DNA from: an uncultured Hungatella sp.
GTDB taxonomy: Bacteria > Bacillota > Clostridia > Lachnospirales > Lachnospiraceae
Assembly: GCA_910588505.1 (NCBI GenBank)
Contig: CAJUPQ010000084.1
Location: forward strand, 1 to 14,902
Reading direction: 5' to 3'
Length of the DNA stretch: 14,902 nt
The position numbers and the translations under genes were made by a program. Positions 1 to 7,149 of this stretch are shown one piece after another. How positions within the stretch are numbered: the stretch's first letter is position 1; every line of letters starts with the position of its first letter. The notes beneath the pieces are model-generated. The model saw only the letters and a program-made list of their open reading frames with translations, was not told the DNA's origin and searched no databases.

Positions 1-81
1 CATAAAGACATGTGGTTTTGGCAGGAGGGATGTCCTGTCCGTGTGACAAAACAAGGAAAAACAAGCGGGAGAGCGTGACAT

Positions 82-1488
82 ATGAGACGATGGAGAAAAG
101 GCGCGGCTCTGGCTCTGACGGCGGCTTTGTGTCTGGGGATGGGGACCCCCGCAAAGGCCGCCACAGTGGGGCCGGGGGCAAGTAACCAGACAACAGCGGC
201 AGTTAACACAGATTCCGTGGCAAAACCGGAGATCAAGGCCGAGGGAGCGGTGGTCATAGACGTTTCCACAGGCAATGTGCTGTACGGGAAAAATGAGAAA
301 AACCGTTTTTACCCGGCCAGCACCACCAAGCTGATGACAGCCATGCTGGTTTTGGAGCGGGCGAATCTGGGGGATACGGTGACATTTTCCAAGGCAGCCA
401 CCACCAACTTAGAGTCAGGGGCGGTTTCCCTGAACCTGACGGAGGGGGATAAGCTGACCGTGGAGCAGTGTCTCTACGCCCTTCTCCTAAAGTCGGCCAA
501 CGAGGTGGCTAACGGGCTGGCGGAGCACGTGGCGGGCTCGGTGGCCGGCTTCGCCCAGCTGATGAACCAGAAAGCCGCGGCCCTGGGATGTACGGGGACA
601 AATTTCGTCAACCCCAACGGCCTTAATAACAATGATCACTACACCACGCCCTATGACATGGCTCTGATCGGCAGGGCGGCTTTTCAGAATCAGACCCTGT
701 GCAAGGTGGCCACTACGGTCAGCTATCAGCTGCCTGCCACCAAGAAGTCGGGGGCCAGGACCATAACCATGGGCCACAAGATGGTGTACCCTAACGATTC
801 CAGGTACTACCAGGGCATCATCGGAGGCAAGACCGGGTATACCTCCCTGGCGGGAAATACCTTGGTCACAGGCGCGGAGAGGAATGGAACGCGGCTTATC
901 GCCGTGGTGATGAAGAGCAAGTCCACTCACTACGAGGACACCAAGGCGCTGCTGGATTATGGGTTCGCGGTGATGAGCCAGAGCGGAGCCGTGACAGCCG
1001 GGTCTAATGCCGCGGTGGCTGCAGGGCTCGGGGCTGCCAGTGGGTCCGGGACGACCTCCCAGGTGGGCCCTGGGGCTGCCGGCGGATCCGGGACGACTTC
1101 CCAGGTGGGCCCTGGGGCTGCCAGTGGATCCGGGACGACTTCCCAGGCAGGACCCGGGGCTTCGGGGAGCGTAACTTCGGGATGGGGGCAGGACGACAAG
1201 GGCTGGTACTACATAAAGGAGAACAAAACCCGGGCGTCAGGGGAATGGCTGAACTTAGGCCGGACGGAGTATTGGATCGACAGCGATGGGTATATGGCCA
1301 CAGGATGGCGGCATTTTACCAACGGAGCCTGGTATTATTTCCGGTCTAACGGAGCTATGGCAGCCAACTATTGGGTGGAAGATAAGGGTAAGTGGTTTTA
1401 TCTGGGGAGTGACGGAGCGATGCTTACCAATGCCCGGACGCCGGACGGATATCAGCTGGGAGCTGACGGGGCCTGGACTGGAAAGTGA
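82..1488 (+). CDS. dacA: D-alanyl-D-alanine carboxypeptidase (penicillin-binding protein 5/DacA type) with C-terminal choline/glucan-binding-like repeats
   Basis: This is a secreted low-molecular-weight penicillin-binding protein of peptidase family S11 that trims the terminal D-Ala from peptidoglycan pentapeptides outside the membrane. The 468-residue product starts with a signal peptide (basic MRRWRK, hydrophobic core, likely cleavage after AKA at residue 26). The three active-site motifs are present in order: STTK (Ser80, Lys83), SAN (138-140) and KTG (250-252). Residues about 317-358 are a Gly/Ser/Thr/Pro linker made of three 14-residue repeats. Residues about 367-466 hold aromatic, Gly-rich units (GWYY, GEWL, YWID, GAWYYF, KWFYLGSDGAM) typical of the CW_binding/choline-binding family, which probably tether the enzyme to wall polymers. 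The start is supported by GGGAG eight to ten bases before the ATG. It is followed by its own terminator. The enzymatic call is firm; the ligand of the repeats is inferred. The assignment to dacA rather than dacF is conventional. Confidence 0.93.
   Translation: MRRWRKGAALALTAALCLGMGTPAKAATVGPGASNQTTAAVNTDSVAKPEIKAEGAVVIDVSTGNVLYGKNEKNRFYPASTTKLMTAMLVLERANLGDTVTFSKAATTNLESGAVSLNLTEGDKLTVEQCLYALLLKSANEVANGLAEHVAGSVAGFAQLMNQKAAALGCTGTNFVNPNGLNNNDHYTTPYDMALIGRAAFQNQTLCKVATTVSYQLPATKKSGARTITMGHKMVYPNDSRYYQGIIGGKTGYTSLAGNTLVTGAERNGTRLIAVVMKSKSTHYEDTKALLDYGFAVMSQSGAVTAGSNAAVAAGLGAASGSGTTSQVGPGAAGGSGTTSQVGPGAASGSGTTSQAGPGASGSVTSGWGQDDKGWYYIKENKTRASGEWLNLGRTEYWIDSDGYMATGWRHFTNGAWYYFRSNGAMAANYWVEDKGKWFYLGSDGAMLTNARTPDGYQLGADGAWTGK
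1030..1155 (+). repeat. Three 42-bp in-frame tandem repeats (14-residue linker repeats)
   Basis: Three consecutive 42-bp units (1030-1071, 1072-1113, 1114-1155) differ at only a few positions, and a partial fourth unit follows at 1156. Each encodes a 14-residue unit of the form GAASGSGTTSQVGP, with small changes. They form the flexible linker between the catalytic domain and the wall-binding repeats of the carboxypeptidase, and their number could change by slippage without breaking the frame. Confidence 0.9.
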
Positions 1489-1496
1489 GAGGAGAG

Positions 1497-1530
1497 ATGG
1501 ACTGTCGCGGCAGTGCGGCAGTCCATTTTT
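1497..1530 (+). terminator. Intrinsic terminator after the carboxypeptidase gene
   Basis: The stem ATGGACTG/CAGTCCAT continues into CGC/GCG around a short loop and is followed by TTTTT. It starts 9 bases after the stop codon. Confidence 0.85.
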
Positions 1531-1611
1531 CGGTAATATGGCGTTGAATAAGAGTTATTGAAATTAGCGTGTTGTTTAGTGAGCAAAGTGCTGGCCTATA
1601 GAAACTTTTAC

Positions 1612-1640
1612 TTGCATTTCCAACCAGATAATGCTATATT
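1612..1640 (+). promoter_or_regulatory. Predicted sigma-70-type promoter before bipA
   Basis: The -35 element TTGCAT (1612-1617) and the -10 element TATATT (1635-1640) are separated by exactly 17 bases, with TGC just before the -10 (extended -10-like). Transcription should begin near 1647, about 145 bases before the bipA start codon. It lies in an otherwise AT-rich intergenic stretch. Confidence 0.7.
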
Positions 1641-1663
1641 AGGGTATTGGAAAATGTGACTTG

Positions 1664-1694
1664 AAACTAAGGGCCGATCAGTCCTTAGTTTTTT
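1664..1694 (+). terminator. Terminator-like hairpin in the bipA leader (possible attenuator)
   Basis: The stem AAACTAAGG (1664-1672) pairs with CCTTAGTTT (1683-1691), closing a 10-base loop, and runs into TTTTTT (1689-1694). It sits only about 17 bases after the predicted transcription start and before bipA, so it would give a transcript of about 48 nt unless it is read through. A second hairpin without a U tract (CGGGAGC/GCTCCCG, 1705-1735) follows. Confidence 0.65.
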
Positions 1695-1791
1695 CGATTA
1701 ATGACGGGAGCGGCTGGTCATCCCCCCGGCTCCCGGCAGATTGGCAGACTGGCAGAGACCGGAAAACATAAGGGAAAGAAGAGTAGAGTTT

Positions 1792-3627
1792 ATGAAAATG
1801 AAAAGAGAAGATGTAAGAAATATTGCGATCATCGCCCATGTAGACCACGGCAAGACCACTCTGGTGGACGAACTTTTAAAGCAGAGCGGCGTGTTTCGGG
1901 CCAACCAGGAGGTGGCGGAGCGGGTCATGGACTCCAACGATATCGAGCGGGAGCGGGGTATTACCATTTTGGCGAAAAATACGGCGGTCTTTTACAAGAA
2001 CACCAAGATCAATATCATCGACACCCCGGGCCATGCGGATTTCGGCGGCGAGGTGGAGCGGGTGTTAAAGATGGTCAACGGGGTGATCCTTATGGTGGAC
2101 GCCTACGAGGGGGCTATGCCCCAGACCAAGTTCGTGCTGCGCAAGGCCCTGGAGCTGGATCTGTCTGTGATCGTGTGCGTCAACAAGATCGACAGGCCCG
2201 AGGCAAGGCCGGATGAGGTGGTGGATGAGATCCTGGAGCTGCTTATGGATCTTGACGCCTCTGACGAGCAGTTGGACTGTCCCTTCCTCTTCGCGTCGGC
2301 CAGGGAGGGGTATGCCAAGAGGAATCAGGATGATCCCAGCGTGGACATGGGGCCTCTGTTTGAGACCATTATTGAGCATATCCCCGCGCCGGAGGGAGAC
2401 CCGGAGGCCGGGACCCAGGTGCTTATCAGCACCATTGATTATAATGAATACGTGGGGCGCATCGGCGTAGGCAAAGTGGACAACGGAAAGATCCGTGTGA
2501 ACCAGGAGTGTACCCTGGTGAATCATCATGATCCGGGAAAGGCGCGGAAGGTGAAGATCGGCAAGCTGTACGAGTTTGACGGCCTGAACAAGGTGGAGGT
2601 TTCGGAGGCGGGCATTGGTTCCATTGTGGCCATCTCCGGCATTACGGATCTCCATATCGGGGATACGCTGTGCTCTGTGGAGAACCCGGAGGCTATTCCC
2701 TTCCAGAAGATCTCAGAGCCTACCATTGCCATGAATTTTATGGTCAATGACAGCCCTCTGGCAGGACAGGAGGGCAAGTACGTCACTTCCAGGCATTTGA
2801 GAGAAAGGCTGTTTCGGGAGCTTAACACGGATGTGAGCCTTCGGGTGGAAGAGACTGACTCCCCGGACTGCTTCAAAGTGTCGGGAAGAGGGGAGCTGCA
2901 TCTGTCGGTGCTCATCGAGAATATGCGCAGAGAGGGGTACGAGTTCGCGGTGAGCAAGGCGGAGGTTCTCTACAAGTACAATGAGAGGAACCAGAAGCAG
3001 GAGCCTATGGAGCTGGCCTACATCGACGTGCCGGAGGAATTTACCGGGGCCGTGATCCAGAAGCTGACCTCCAGAAAAGGAGAGCTGCAGGGCATGAGCC
3101 CGGCAAACGGCGGGTACACCAGGCTGGAGTTTGAGATCCCCGCCAGAGGCCTGATCGGATATCGGGGAGAGTTTATGACCGACACCAAAGGAAACGGCAT
3201 CATGAACACTATCTTTGACGGGTACGCGCCCTACAAGGGGGATCTAAGCTACAGGAAGACAGGCTCCCTGATCGCCTATGAGAGCGGAGAGTCCATTACC
3301 TACGGGCTGTTTGCGGCCCAGGAGAGAGGCGCTTTGTTTATCGGGCCGGGAGTGAAGGTCTATGGCGGCATGATTATCGGCCAGAACCCCAAGGCGGAGG
3401 ATATTGAGATCAATGTATGTAAGACCAAGAAGTTAACAAACACCCGCTCCTCCAGCGCGGACGAGGCCCTAAAGCTTACGCCGCCAAGGGACATGAGCCT
3501 GGAGCAGTGCCTGGATTTTATTGATACGGATGAGCTTTTGGAGGTGACTCCGGTGAGCCTTCGCATCCGAAAGAGGATTTTGGACCCTACGCTCCGAAAG
3601 AGGGCTTCTTTTAAGAAAAATCAATAG
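1792..3627 (+). CDS. bipA: Ribosome-associated translational GTPase BipA/TypA
   Basis: BipA (TypA) is an EF-G-like GTPase that binds the ribosome and helps large-subunit assembly and translation under stress such as cold. The GTP-binding motifs are in order: AHVDHGKTT (G1, from about residue 15), the ERGITI switch region, DTPGHADFGGE (G3), NKID (G4) and SAREG (G5). The C-terminal half carries the family-typical LIGYRGEFMTDTKGNG and TNTRSSSADEALKLTPP stretches, followed by a basic tail. With the ATG at 1792 the protein has 611 residues, the usual family length; the frame is open from an in-frame TTG at 1741, but that start would add an atypical leader peptide. The ATG at 1798, starting MKREDVRN, is an equally possible start, because the ribosome binding site is weak (AGGGAAAG is rather far upstream). 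The gene has its own promoter and a terminator-like leader. Confidence 0.96.
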   Translation: MKMKREDVRNIAIIAHVDHGKTTLVDELLKQSGVFRANQEVAERVMDSNDIERERGITILAKNTAVFYKNTKINIIDTPGHADFGGEVERVLKMVNGVILMVDAYEGAMPQTKFVLRKALELDLSVIVCVNKIDRPEARPDEVVDEILELLMDLDASDEQLDCPFLFASAREGYAKRNQDDPSVDMGPLFETIIEHIPAPEGDPEAGTQVLISTIDYNEYVGRIGVGKVDNGKIRVNQECTLVNHHDPGKARKVKIGKLYEFDGLNKVEVSEAGIGSIVAISGITDLHIGDTLCSVENPEAIPFQKISEPTIAMNFMVNDSPLAGQEGKYVTSRHLRERLFRELNTDVSLRVEETDSPDCFKVSGRGELHLSVLIENMRREGYEFAVSKAEVLYKYNERNQKQEPMELAYIDVPEEFTGAVIQKLTSRKGELQGMSPANGGYTRLEFEIPARGLIGYRGEFMTDTKGNGIMNTIFDGYAPYKGDLSYRKTGSLIAYESGESITYGLFAAQERGALFIGPGVKVYGGMIIGQNPKAEDIEINVCKTKKLTNTRSSSADEALKLTPPRDMSLEQCLDFIDTDELLEVTPVSLRIRKRILDPTLRKRASFKKNQ

Positions 3628-3647
3628 GATCAGCAGGGTGTGGACGG

Positions 3648-3711
3648 AGGCGGACTTAGGGATGAGGCCGCCTTCTTTGAAAAACCTCATTGCATTATCA
3701 GTGCAACGAGG
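3648..3711 (+). other. Two hairpins in the bipA-SSB intergenic region, the first a weak candidate terminator
   Basis: The first hairpin, AGGCGG/CCGCCT (3648-3673), is followed by the weak U tract TCTTTG and may end bipA transcription. The second, CCTC-a-TTGCA/TGCAA-c-GAGG (3685-3711), is symmetrical with one internal mismatch and no U tract. The rest of the 216-base gap contains no gene that I can recognise and no convincing promoter. Confidence 0.4.
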
Positions 3712-3843
3712 TACCAGCAGATTAAGTCGAGATTCCTGTCGAAATGTCCCGAACGGTTTTTGGCATGGAATGATTTGCCCCGGCATACATTTATTAGTAG
3801 CTGTAAGGCAAAAAAACAAATAAGGAATCGAGGAGAAGATACT

Positions 3844-4491
3844 ATGTCAGAAAAAACTATTGAAAACAACAAAGTTACAGTGATCGGAAAAGTGGTATCC
3901 GGCTTTTCTTTTAGTCATGAAGTGTTTGGAGAAGGATTTTATGTAGTGGATCTGGAGGTGAGCCGCTTGAGCGAGCAGTCGGACGTCATCCCGCTGATGA
4001 TATCCGAGCGGCTTTTGAATGTAGATGAGGATTACATAGGCACCACGGTGGAGGCCACAGGGCAGTTTCGCTCCTACAACCGCCACGAGGGAGCCAAGAA
4101 CCGGCTGGTTTTGTCTGTTTTTGTCAGGGAGATCAATTTTATCGAGGAGTTTACGGATTATACCAAGACCAACCAGATTTTTCTGGACGGGTATATCTGC
4201 AAGGTTCCCATTTACCGAAAAACCCCTCTGGGTCGGGAGATCGCGGATATCCTTTTGGCGGTGAACCGGCCTTATGGGAAGTCGGATTATATCCCCTGTA
4301 TTGCCTGGGGCAGGAATGCCAGGTACGCGGCGGGCTTTGAGGTGGGATCCAGGGTGCGCATCTGGGGTCGTGTCCAGAGCAGGGAGTACACCAAGAAGTT
4401 AAGCGAGAGCGAGTGTGAGAAGAGGACTGCCTACGAGGTGTCAGTGAGCAAGCTGGAGTTTGGAGCAGCCGGGGAGGGCGAGGAGGAGTGA
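3844..4491 (+). CDS. Single-stranded-DNA-binding-protein-like protein with two OB-folds
   Basis: The 215-residue product resembles bacterial single-stranded DNA-binding proteins. Residues about 108-206 follow the SSB pattern clearly: a start like QIFLDGYI, then TPLGREIADILLAVNR, SDYIPCIAWG, and GSRVRIWGRVQSREY. Residues about 8-100 look like a second, more divergent OB-fold (VTVIGKV, then GTTVEATGQFRSYN and LVLSVFVREI). The protein ends in a short Glu/Gly-rich tail (GEGEEE) but lacks the usual SSB tip DDDIPF. The ATG at 3844 is chosen because AGGAG lies about 9 bases before it; the frame is open further upstream, but that stretch reads as intergenic. It may bind ssDNA or nucleic acid in replication or repair; this is inferred from the fold. 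It is not the canonical housekeeping Ssb, which has one OB-fold. Confidence 0.8.
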   Translation: MSEKTIENNKVTVIGKVVSGFSFSHEVFGEGFYVVDLEVSRLSEQSDVIPLMISERLLNVDEDYIGTTVEATGQFRSYNRHEGAKNRLVLSVFVREINFIEEFTDYTKTNQIFLDGYICKVPIYRKTPLGREIADILLAVNRPYGKSDYIPCIAWGRNARYAAGFEVGSRVRIWGRVQSREYTKKLSESECEKRTAYEVSVSKLEFGAAGEGEEE

Positions 4492-4537
4492 CCTTCCTGC
4501 AGGAGTGTTAAAAATATCTAAACAATAGCCGAAAACC

Positions 4538-4566
4538 TTGCATATTTTGGGAAATTGTGCTACGAT
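4538..4566 (+). promoter_or_regulatory. Predicted promoter of the BtuR-like gene
   Basis: TTGCAT (4538-4543) and TACGAT (4561-4566) are separated by 17 bases. Transcription would start near 4573, giving a leader of about 120 bases. Confidence 0.6.
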
Positions 4567-4599
4567 ATGCGGACAACGTAGTTTATCGGGGAAGACCTG

Positions 4600-4644
4600 C
4601 CGTTTGGATGGACGGACGTTTACGCCGTGTTTCGGCAAAGTCCG
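4600..4644 (+). other. Structured leader RNA upstream of the BtuR-like gene
   Basis: A long hairpin can form at 4613-4644: CGGAC, TTT and GCCG pair with CGGC, AAA and GTCCG, with small bulges on the 5' side and a 5-base loop. A weaker competing stem CCGT/ACGG (4600-4615) overlaps its foot, and the palindrome CCGGATCCGG begins at 4642. No U tract follows, so it is not a terminator. It does not match a riboswitch class that I can name, and it is far too short for a cobalamin riboswitch. Confidence 0.4.
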
Positions 4645-4691
4645 GATCCGGTATGGGGCGGGCCGGAAAGATAAAGATGAGGTGCAAAAGA

Positions 4692-5198
4692 ATGAAAGGT
4701 GGGAACGTAGAAGTTATCTGCGGCTCGGGGATCGGCAAGACGTCCCTGGCCATCGGCAAGGGGATCGCCGCGCTGACCCGGCAGAAGAAAGTGATCATGA
4801 TCCAGTTTTTGAAGGGCAGTCAGAACCAGGTGGGACTGGATATCCTGGAGGTTTTGGAGCCGCGGCTGAAGGTGTTCCGATTTGAGAAGGCGGACACATA
4901 TTTTGAGAATCTTTCCCCGGAGGAAAAGCAGGAGGAACTGATCAACATCCGCAACGGCTTTAATTTTGCCAGGAAGGTGGTGACCACAGGCGAGTGTGAC
5001 CTGCTGATCCTGGACGAGGTTTTGGGAGTCCTGGAGCGGAATATCGTGACCGTGGAAGAGTTTGAGAAGCTTATTGGCGGCAAGGAGGATTACATGGGGC
5101 TTATCCTCACCGGGAAAGTATTTCCGAAACAGCTCCGCTCCTATGTGGACGCCATTTCCACCATCGAGTATGTTGAAGTTGACAAAGAGAGACAATGA
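4692..5198 (+). CDS. BtuR/CobO/CobP-family P-loop protein (corrinoid adenosyltransferase-like)
   Basis: The 168-residue product has the layout of ATP:corrinoid adenosyltransferases of the BtuR/CobA type: a Walker A loop near the N-terminus (GSGIGKTS, 11-18), the QFLKG segment (38-42), a Walker B-like DLLILDEV (103-110), and LTGK (129-132) followed by a VDAIST segment where the family has AD-x-VTE. In that family the enzyme moves the adenosyl group of ATP to cob(I)alamin. This copy is short: the C-terminal segment that usually follows (of the form GI-x-AR-x-GIE) is missing, and no other cobalamin gene is nearby. It may therefore be a divergent paralogue with another role. The start at 4692 is supported by GAGGTG about 8 bases upstream. 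The long upstream frame opening at 4557 overlaps the promoter and leader. The gene has its own promoter. Confidence 0.72.
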   Translation: MKGGNVEVICGSGIGKTSLAIGKGIAALTRQKKVIMIQFLKGSQNQVGLDILEVLEPRLKVFRFEKADTYFENLSPEEKQEELINIRNGFNFARKVVTTGECDLLILDEVLGVLERNIVTVEEFEKLIGGKEDYMGLILTGKVFPKQLRSYVDAISTIEYVEVDKERQ

Positions 5199-5210
5199 TG
5201 GTAGTATAAT
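5179..5210 (+). promoter_or_regulatory. Predicted promoter of the lysine-riboswitch dapA-dapB transcript
   Basis: A perfect TTGACA (5179-5184) and a perfect TATAAT (5205-5210) lie just before the riboswitch, but their spacing is 20 bases, which is long. A shifted -10 TAGTAT (5202-5207) would restore 17 bases. The promoter overlaps the end of the preceding gene, whose stop codon is at 5196-5198. Confidence 0.55.
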
Positions 5211-5246
5211 CGTAGCTGCCGCCTGGTTGCGTGCAGTGGGAACATA

Positions 5247-5416
5247 AAGAGTAGAGGTCGCGCGAATCATGAGTATGCCACCTGATGCAGCAGGTGCAGA
5301 GGAGGATGGCAGAAAGGGAGAGCGCCGAAGAGGAGTACCGCCTGACAGTACGAATCTGGGCATAGGGCGAAGAGCTTTGTGACTGTCATCCGAAGCCGGA
5401 TGGGGAGCTACTTAAG
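5247..5416 (+). promoter_or_regulatory. Lysine riboswitch (L box) aptamer
   Basis: The conserved lysine-aptamer landmarks appear in order: AGTAGAGGTCGC opening P1, GAGTATGCC and GAGGAGGATGGC of the P2 arm, AAAGGGAG...GCCGAAGAGG and CTGGGC of the P3 region, ACTGTC after P4, a P5 hairpin (ATCCGAAGCCGGAT), and GGGGAGCTACTT closing P1. It precedes dapA, the first committed step toward lysine, so bound lysine should switch the operon off through the terminator just downstream. Confidence 0.95.
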
Positions 5417-5459
5417 GAAAGCAAGTGACCTTTAAGAACCAGCTCCGGCTGGTTCTTTT
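5411..5459 (+). terminator. Riboswitch-controlled terminator and antiterminator before dapA
   Basis: The terminator stem AAGAACCAGC (5434-5443) pairs with GCTGGTTCTT (5448-5457) around TCCG and ends in TTTT. An alternative pairing is visible: CTTAAGG (5411-5417), which overlaps the 3' strand of aptamer P1, can pair with CCTTTAAG (5429-5436), which takes the foot of the terminator. The two structures exclude each other, as expected for lysine-dependent termination. Confidence 0.88.
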
Positions 5460-5493
5460 GTGTACCCAGGAAAAAGTGAAGGAGGTTCATATC

Positions 5494-6378
5494 ATGGCTA
5501 TTTTTAAGGGAGCGGGCGTTGCCCTTATTACGCCCTTTACAGACAGCGGGGAAGTGAATTACGAAAAGCTGGAGGAGATATTGGAGGAGCAGATCGCGGG
5601 GGGAACAGATGCGATCATCTCCTGTGGGACCACAGGGGAGTCTTCTACCATGACCCACGAGGAGCACATCCAGGTGGTGCGCTACACCTGTCAGGTGGTG
5701 AAGGGGAGGATCCCGGTGGTGGCGGGAACCGGCTCCAACTGCACCAGGGAGGCTGTGCATCTGTCCCAGGAGGCCGAGAAGGCGGGGGCGGACGGGCTGC
5801 TCTTAGTGACGCCTTACTACAATAAAGCCACCCAGAAGGGGCTGATGGCCCACTACAGGACTGTGGCGGAGTCTGTGAAGATCCCTGCCCTTCTCTACCA
5901 TATTCCCGGAAGGACAGGCGTGACCATGGCTCCAGGGACCATAGCCGCCCTGTGCAGGGATGTGCCCAACATCGTGGGGGTGAAGGAAGCCAGCGGCAAT
6001 TTTTCCGCCATGGCCTCCCTGATGCATATGGCGGACGGCTGCGTGGATCTGTACTCCGGCAACGACGATCAGATCGTGCCTCTTCTGGCTATGGGAGGAA
6101 AGGGCGTGATCTCCGTGCTGTCCAATGTGGCTCCTAAGCAGACCCATGACATCTGCCAGTCCTTCTTTGACGGGGATGTAAAGAGGAGCCTTGAACTGCA
6201 GCTTAAGGCCGTACCTCTGATCAGCCAGCTGTTTAGCGAGGTGAATCCCATCCCTGTAAAGGCGGCTATGAATCTGATGGGCAAGAAGGTAGGCGGGCTT
6301 CGGATGCCTTTGACGGAGATGGAGCCGGAGCATCAGAAGAGCCTGGCCGCGGCCATGCGAGAGTATGGGATCTTATAG
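5494..6378 (+). CDS. dapA: 4-hydroxy-tetrahydrodipicolinate synthase
   Basis: DapA condenses pyruvate with aspartate semialdehyde, the first committed step of diaminopimelate and lysine synthesis in the cytoplasm. The 294-residue product has normal length and shows the aldolase (TIM-barrel) family motifs: GTTGES (Thr46, Thr47), the TPYYN segment (106-110), YHIPGRTG with Tyr135 and Arg140, and the Schiff-base lysine in VGVKEASGN (Lys164). The ATG at 5494 has GGAGG eight bases upstream; the open frame before it is the riboswitch terminator region. It is the first gene of a dapA-dapB operon, and the riboswitch and terminator before it imply repression by lysine. Confidence 0.97.
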   Translation: MAIFKGAGVALITPFTDSGEVNYEKLEEILEEQIAGGTDAIISCGTTGESSTMTHEEHIQVVRYTCQVVKGRIPVVAGTGSNCTREAVHLSQEAEKAGADGLLLVTPYYNKATQKGLMAHYRTVAESVKIPALLYHIPGRTGVTMAPGTIAALCRDVPNIVGVKEASGNFSAMASLMHMADGCVDLYSGNDDQIVPLLAMGGKGVISVLSNVAPKQTHDICQSFFDGDVKRSLELQLKAVPLISQLFSEVNPIPVKAAMNLMGKKVGGLRMPLTEMEPEHQKSLAAAMREYGIL

Positions 6379-6390
6379 GGGGAGCGCATT

Positions 6391-7149
6391 ATGGTGAGAA
6401 TAATCATGCATGGCTGCCGCGGGGCCATGGGCCGGACTATTACGGAGCTGGTTCGCGGCCAGGAGGACATTGTCATTGTGGCCGGAGTTGATCCTTTAGG
6501 CGGCGGGGAATCGGAGTACCCGGTGTACGGATCTCTGGAGGAGGTACAGGAGGAAGGGGACGTTGTGGTGGATTTCGCGGCGGCAGCGGCGGTGGATCAT
6601 CTGCTGGATTTCTGCGCGGCCAGGAAGCTGCCTGTGGTCCTCTGCACCACAGGGCTTTCCCAGGAACAGCTGGACAAAGTATTCCAGGCGGCAAAGGAGA
6701 CGGCAGTGCTGCGCTCGGCCAACATGTCCCTGGGCGTGAACCTTCTGATGAAGCTGGTGCAGGAGGCTGCCAGGACCCTGGCAGGAGCTGGTTTTGACAT
6801 AGAGATCGTGGAAAAGCACCACAACCAGAAAAAGGACGCTCCCAGCGGCACGGCTTTGGCCTTGGCGGACTCTATAAACGAGGCCATGAAAGGCGCGTAT
6901 CATTATGAGTACGACCGGTCTAAAAGGCGCGAGAAGCGGGATGGGAAGGAGATCGGCATCTCGGCGGTGAGAGGGGGCTCTATTGTGGGAGAGCACGACG
7001 TGATCTTTGCCGGGACGGACGAGGTGGTGACCTTTAGCCACACCGCCTACTCCAAAGCCATTTTCGGCAAGGGGGCCCTGGAGGCGGCAAAATTCCTGGT
7101 CGGAAAGGCGGTGGGGCTTTACACCATGGAGGATGTGATAAAGGGGTAG
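6391..7149 (+). CDS. dapB: 4-hydroxy-tetrahydrodipicolinate reductase
   Basis: DapB reduces the DapA product with NAD(P)H to tetrahydrodipicolinate. The 252-residue product has the N-terminal dinucleotide-binding glycine motif (MHGCRGAMG, 6-14) and the active-site block EKHHNQKKDAPSGTAL (141-156), with His143, His144 and Lys147 in the positions of the catalytic histidine pair and lysine and the substrate-binding PSGT. It starts 12 bases after the dapA stop, with GGGGGAG as ribosome binding site, so both genes share one transcript under the lysine riboswitch. A short GCCCA/TGGGC hairpin (7157-7170) follows, with only a poor U tract, so the 3' end of the operon is not clear. Confidence 0.97.
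   Translation: MVRIIMHGCRGAMGRTITELVRGQEDIVIVAGVDPLGGGESEYPVYGSLEEVQEEGDVVVDFAAAAAVDHLLDFCAARKLPVVLCTTGLSQEQLDKVFQAAKETAVLRSANMSLGVNLLMKLVQEAARTLAGAGFDIEIVEKHHNQKKDAPSGTALALADSINEAMKGAYHYEYDRSKRREKRDGKEIGISAVRGGSIVGEHDVIFAGTDEVVTFSHTAYSKAIFGKGALEAAKFLVGKAVGLYTMEDVIKG

Noticed and set aside
487..930. Minus-strand open frame inside the carboxypeptidase gene
   Set aside because: It is opposite the catalytic domain, and its composition is that of a shadow frame.
1030..1155. 42-bp repeats as a CRISPR array
   Set aside because: The units are contiguous without spacers and are in frame inside a coding gene.
2065..2655. Long minus-strand open frame (196 codons) inside bipA
   Set aside because: It lies entirely opposite the conserved GTPase coding sequence, has no ribosome binding site and reads as His/Leu-rich nonsense, as expected for a shadow of a GC-rich gene.
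3737..3743. TGTCGAA, a match to the Spo0A box, upstream of the SSB-like gene
   Set aside because: A single 7-base match is expected by chance about once or twice in a window of this size, and no second clear box is near.
4557..4691. Upstream start for the BtuR-like protein
   Set aside because: The extension covers the promoter -10 and the structured leader; the family-like N-terminus begins at 4692 with its own ribosome binding site.
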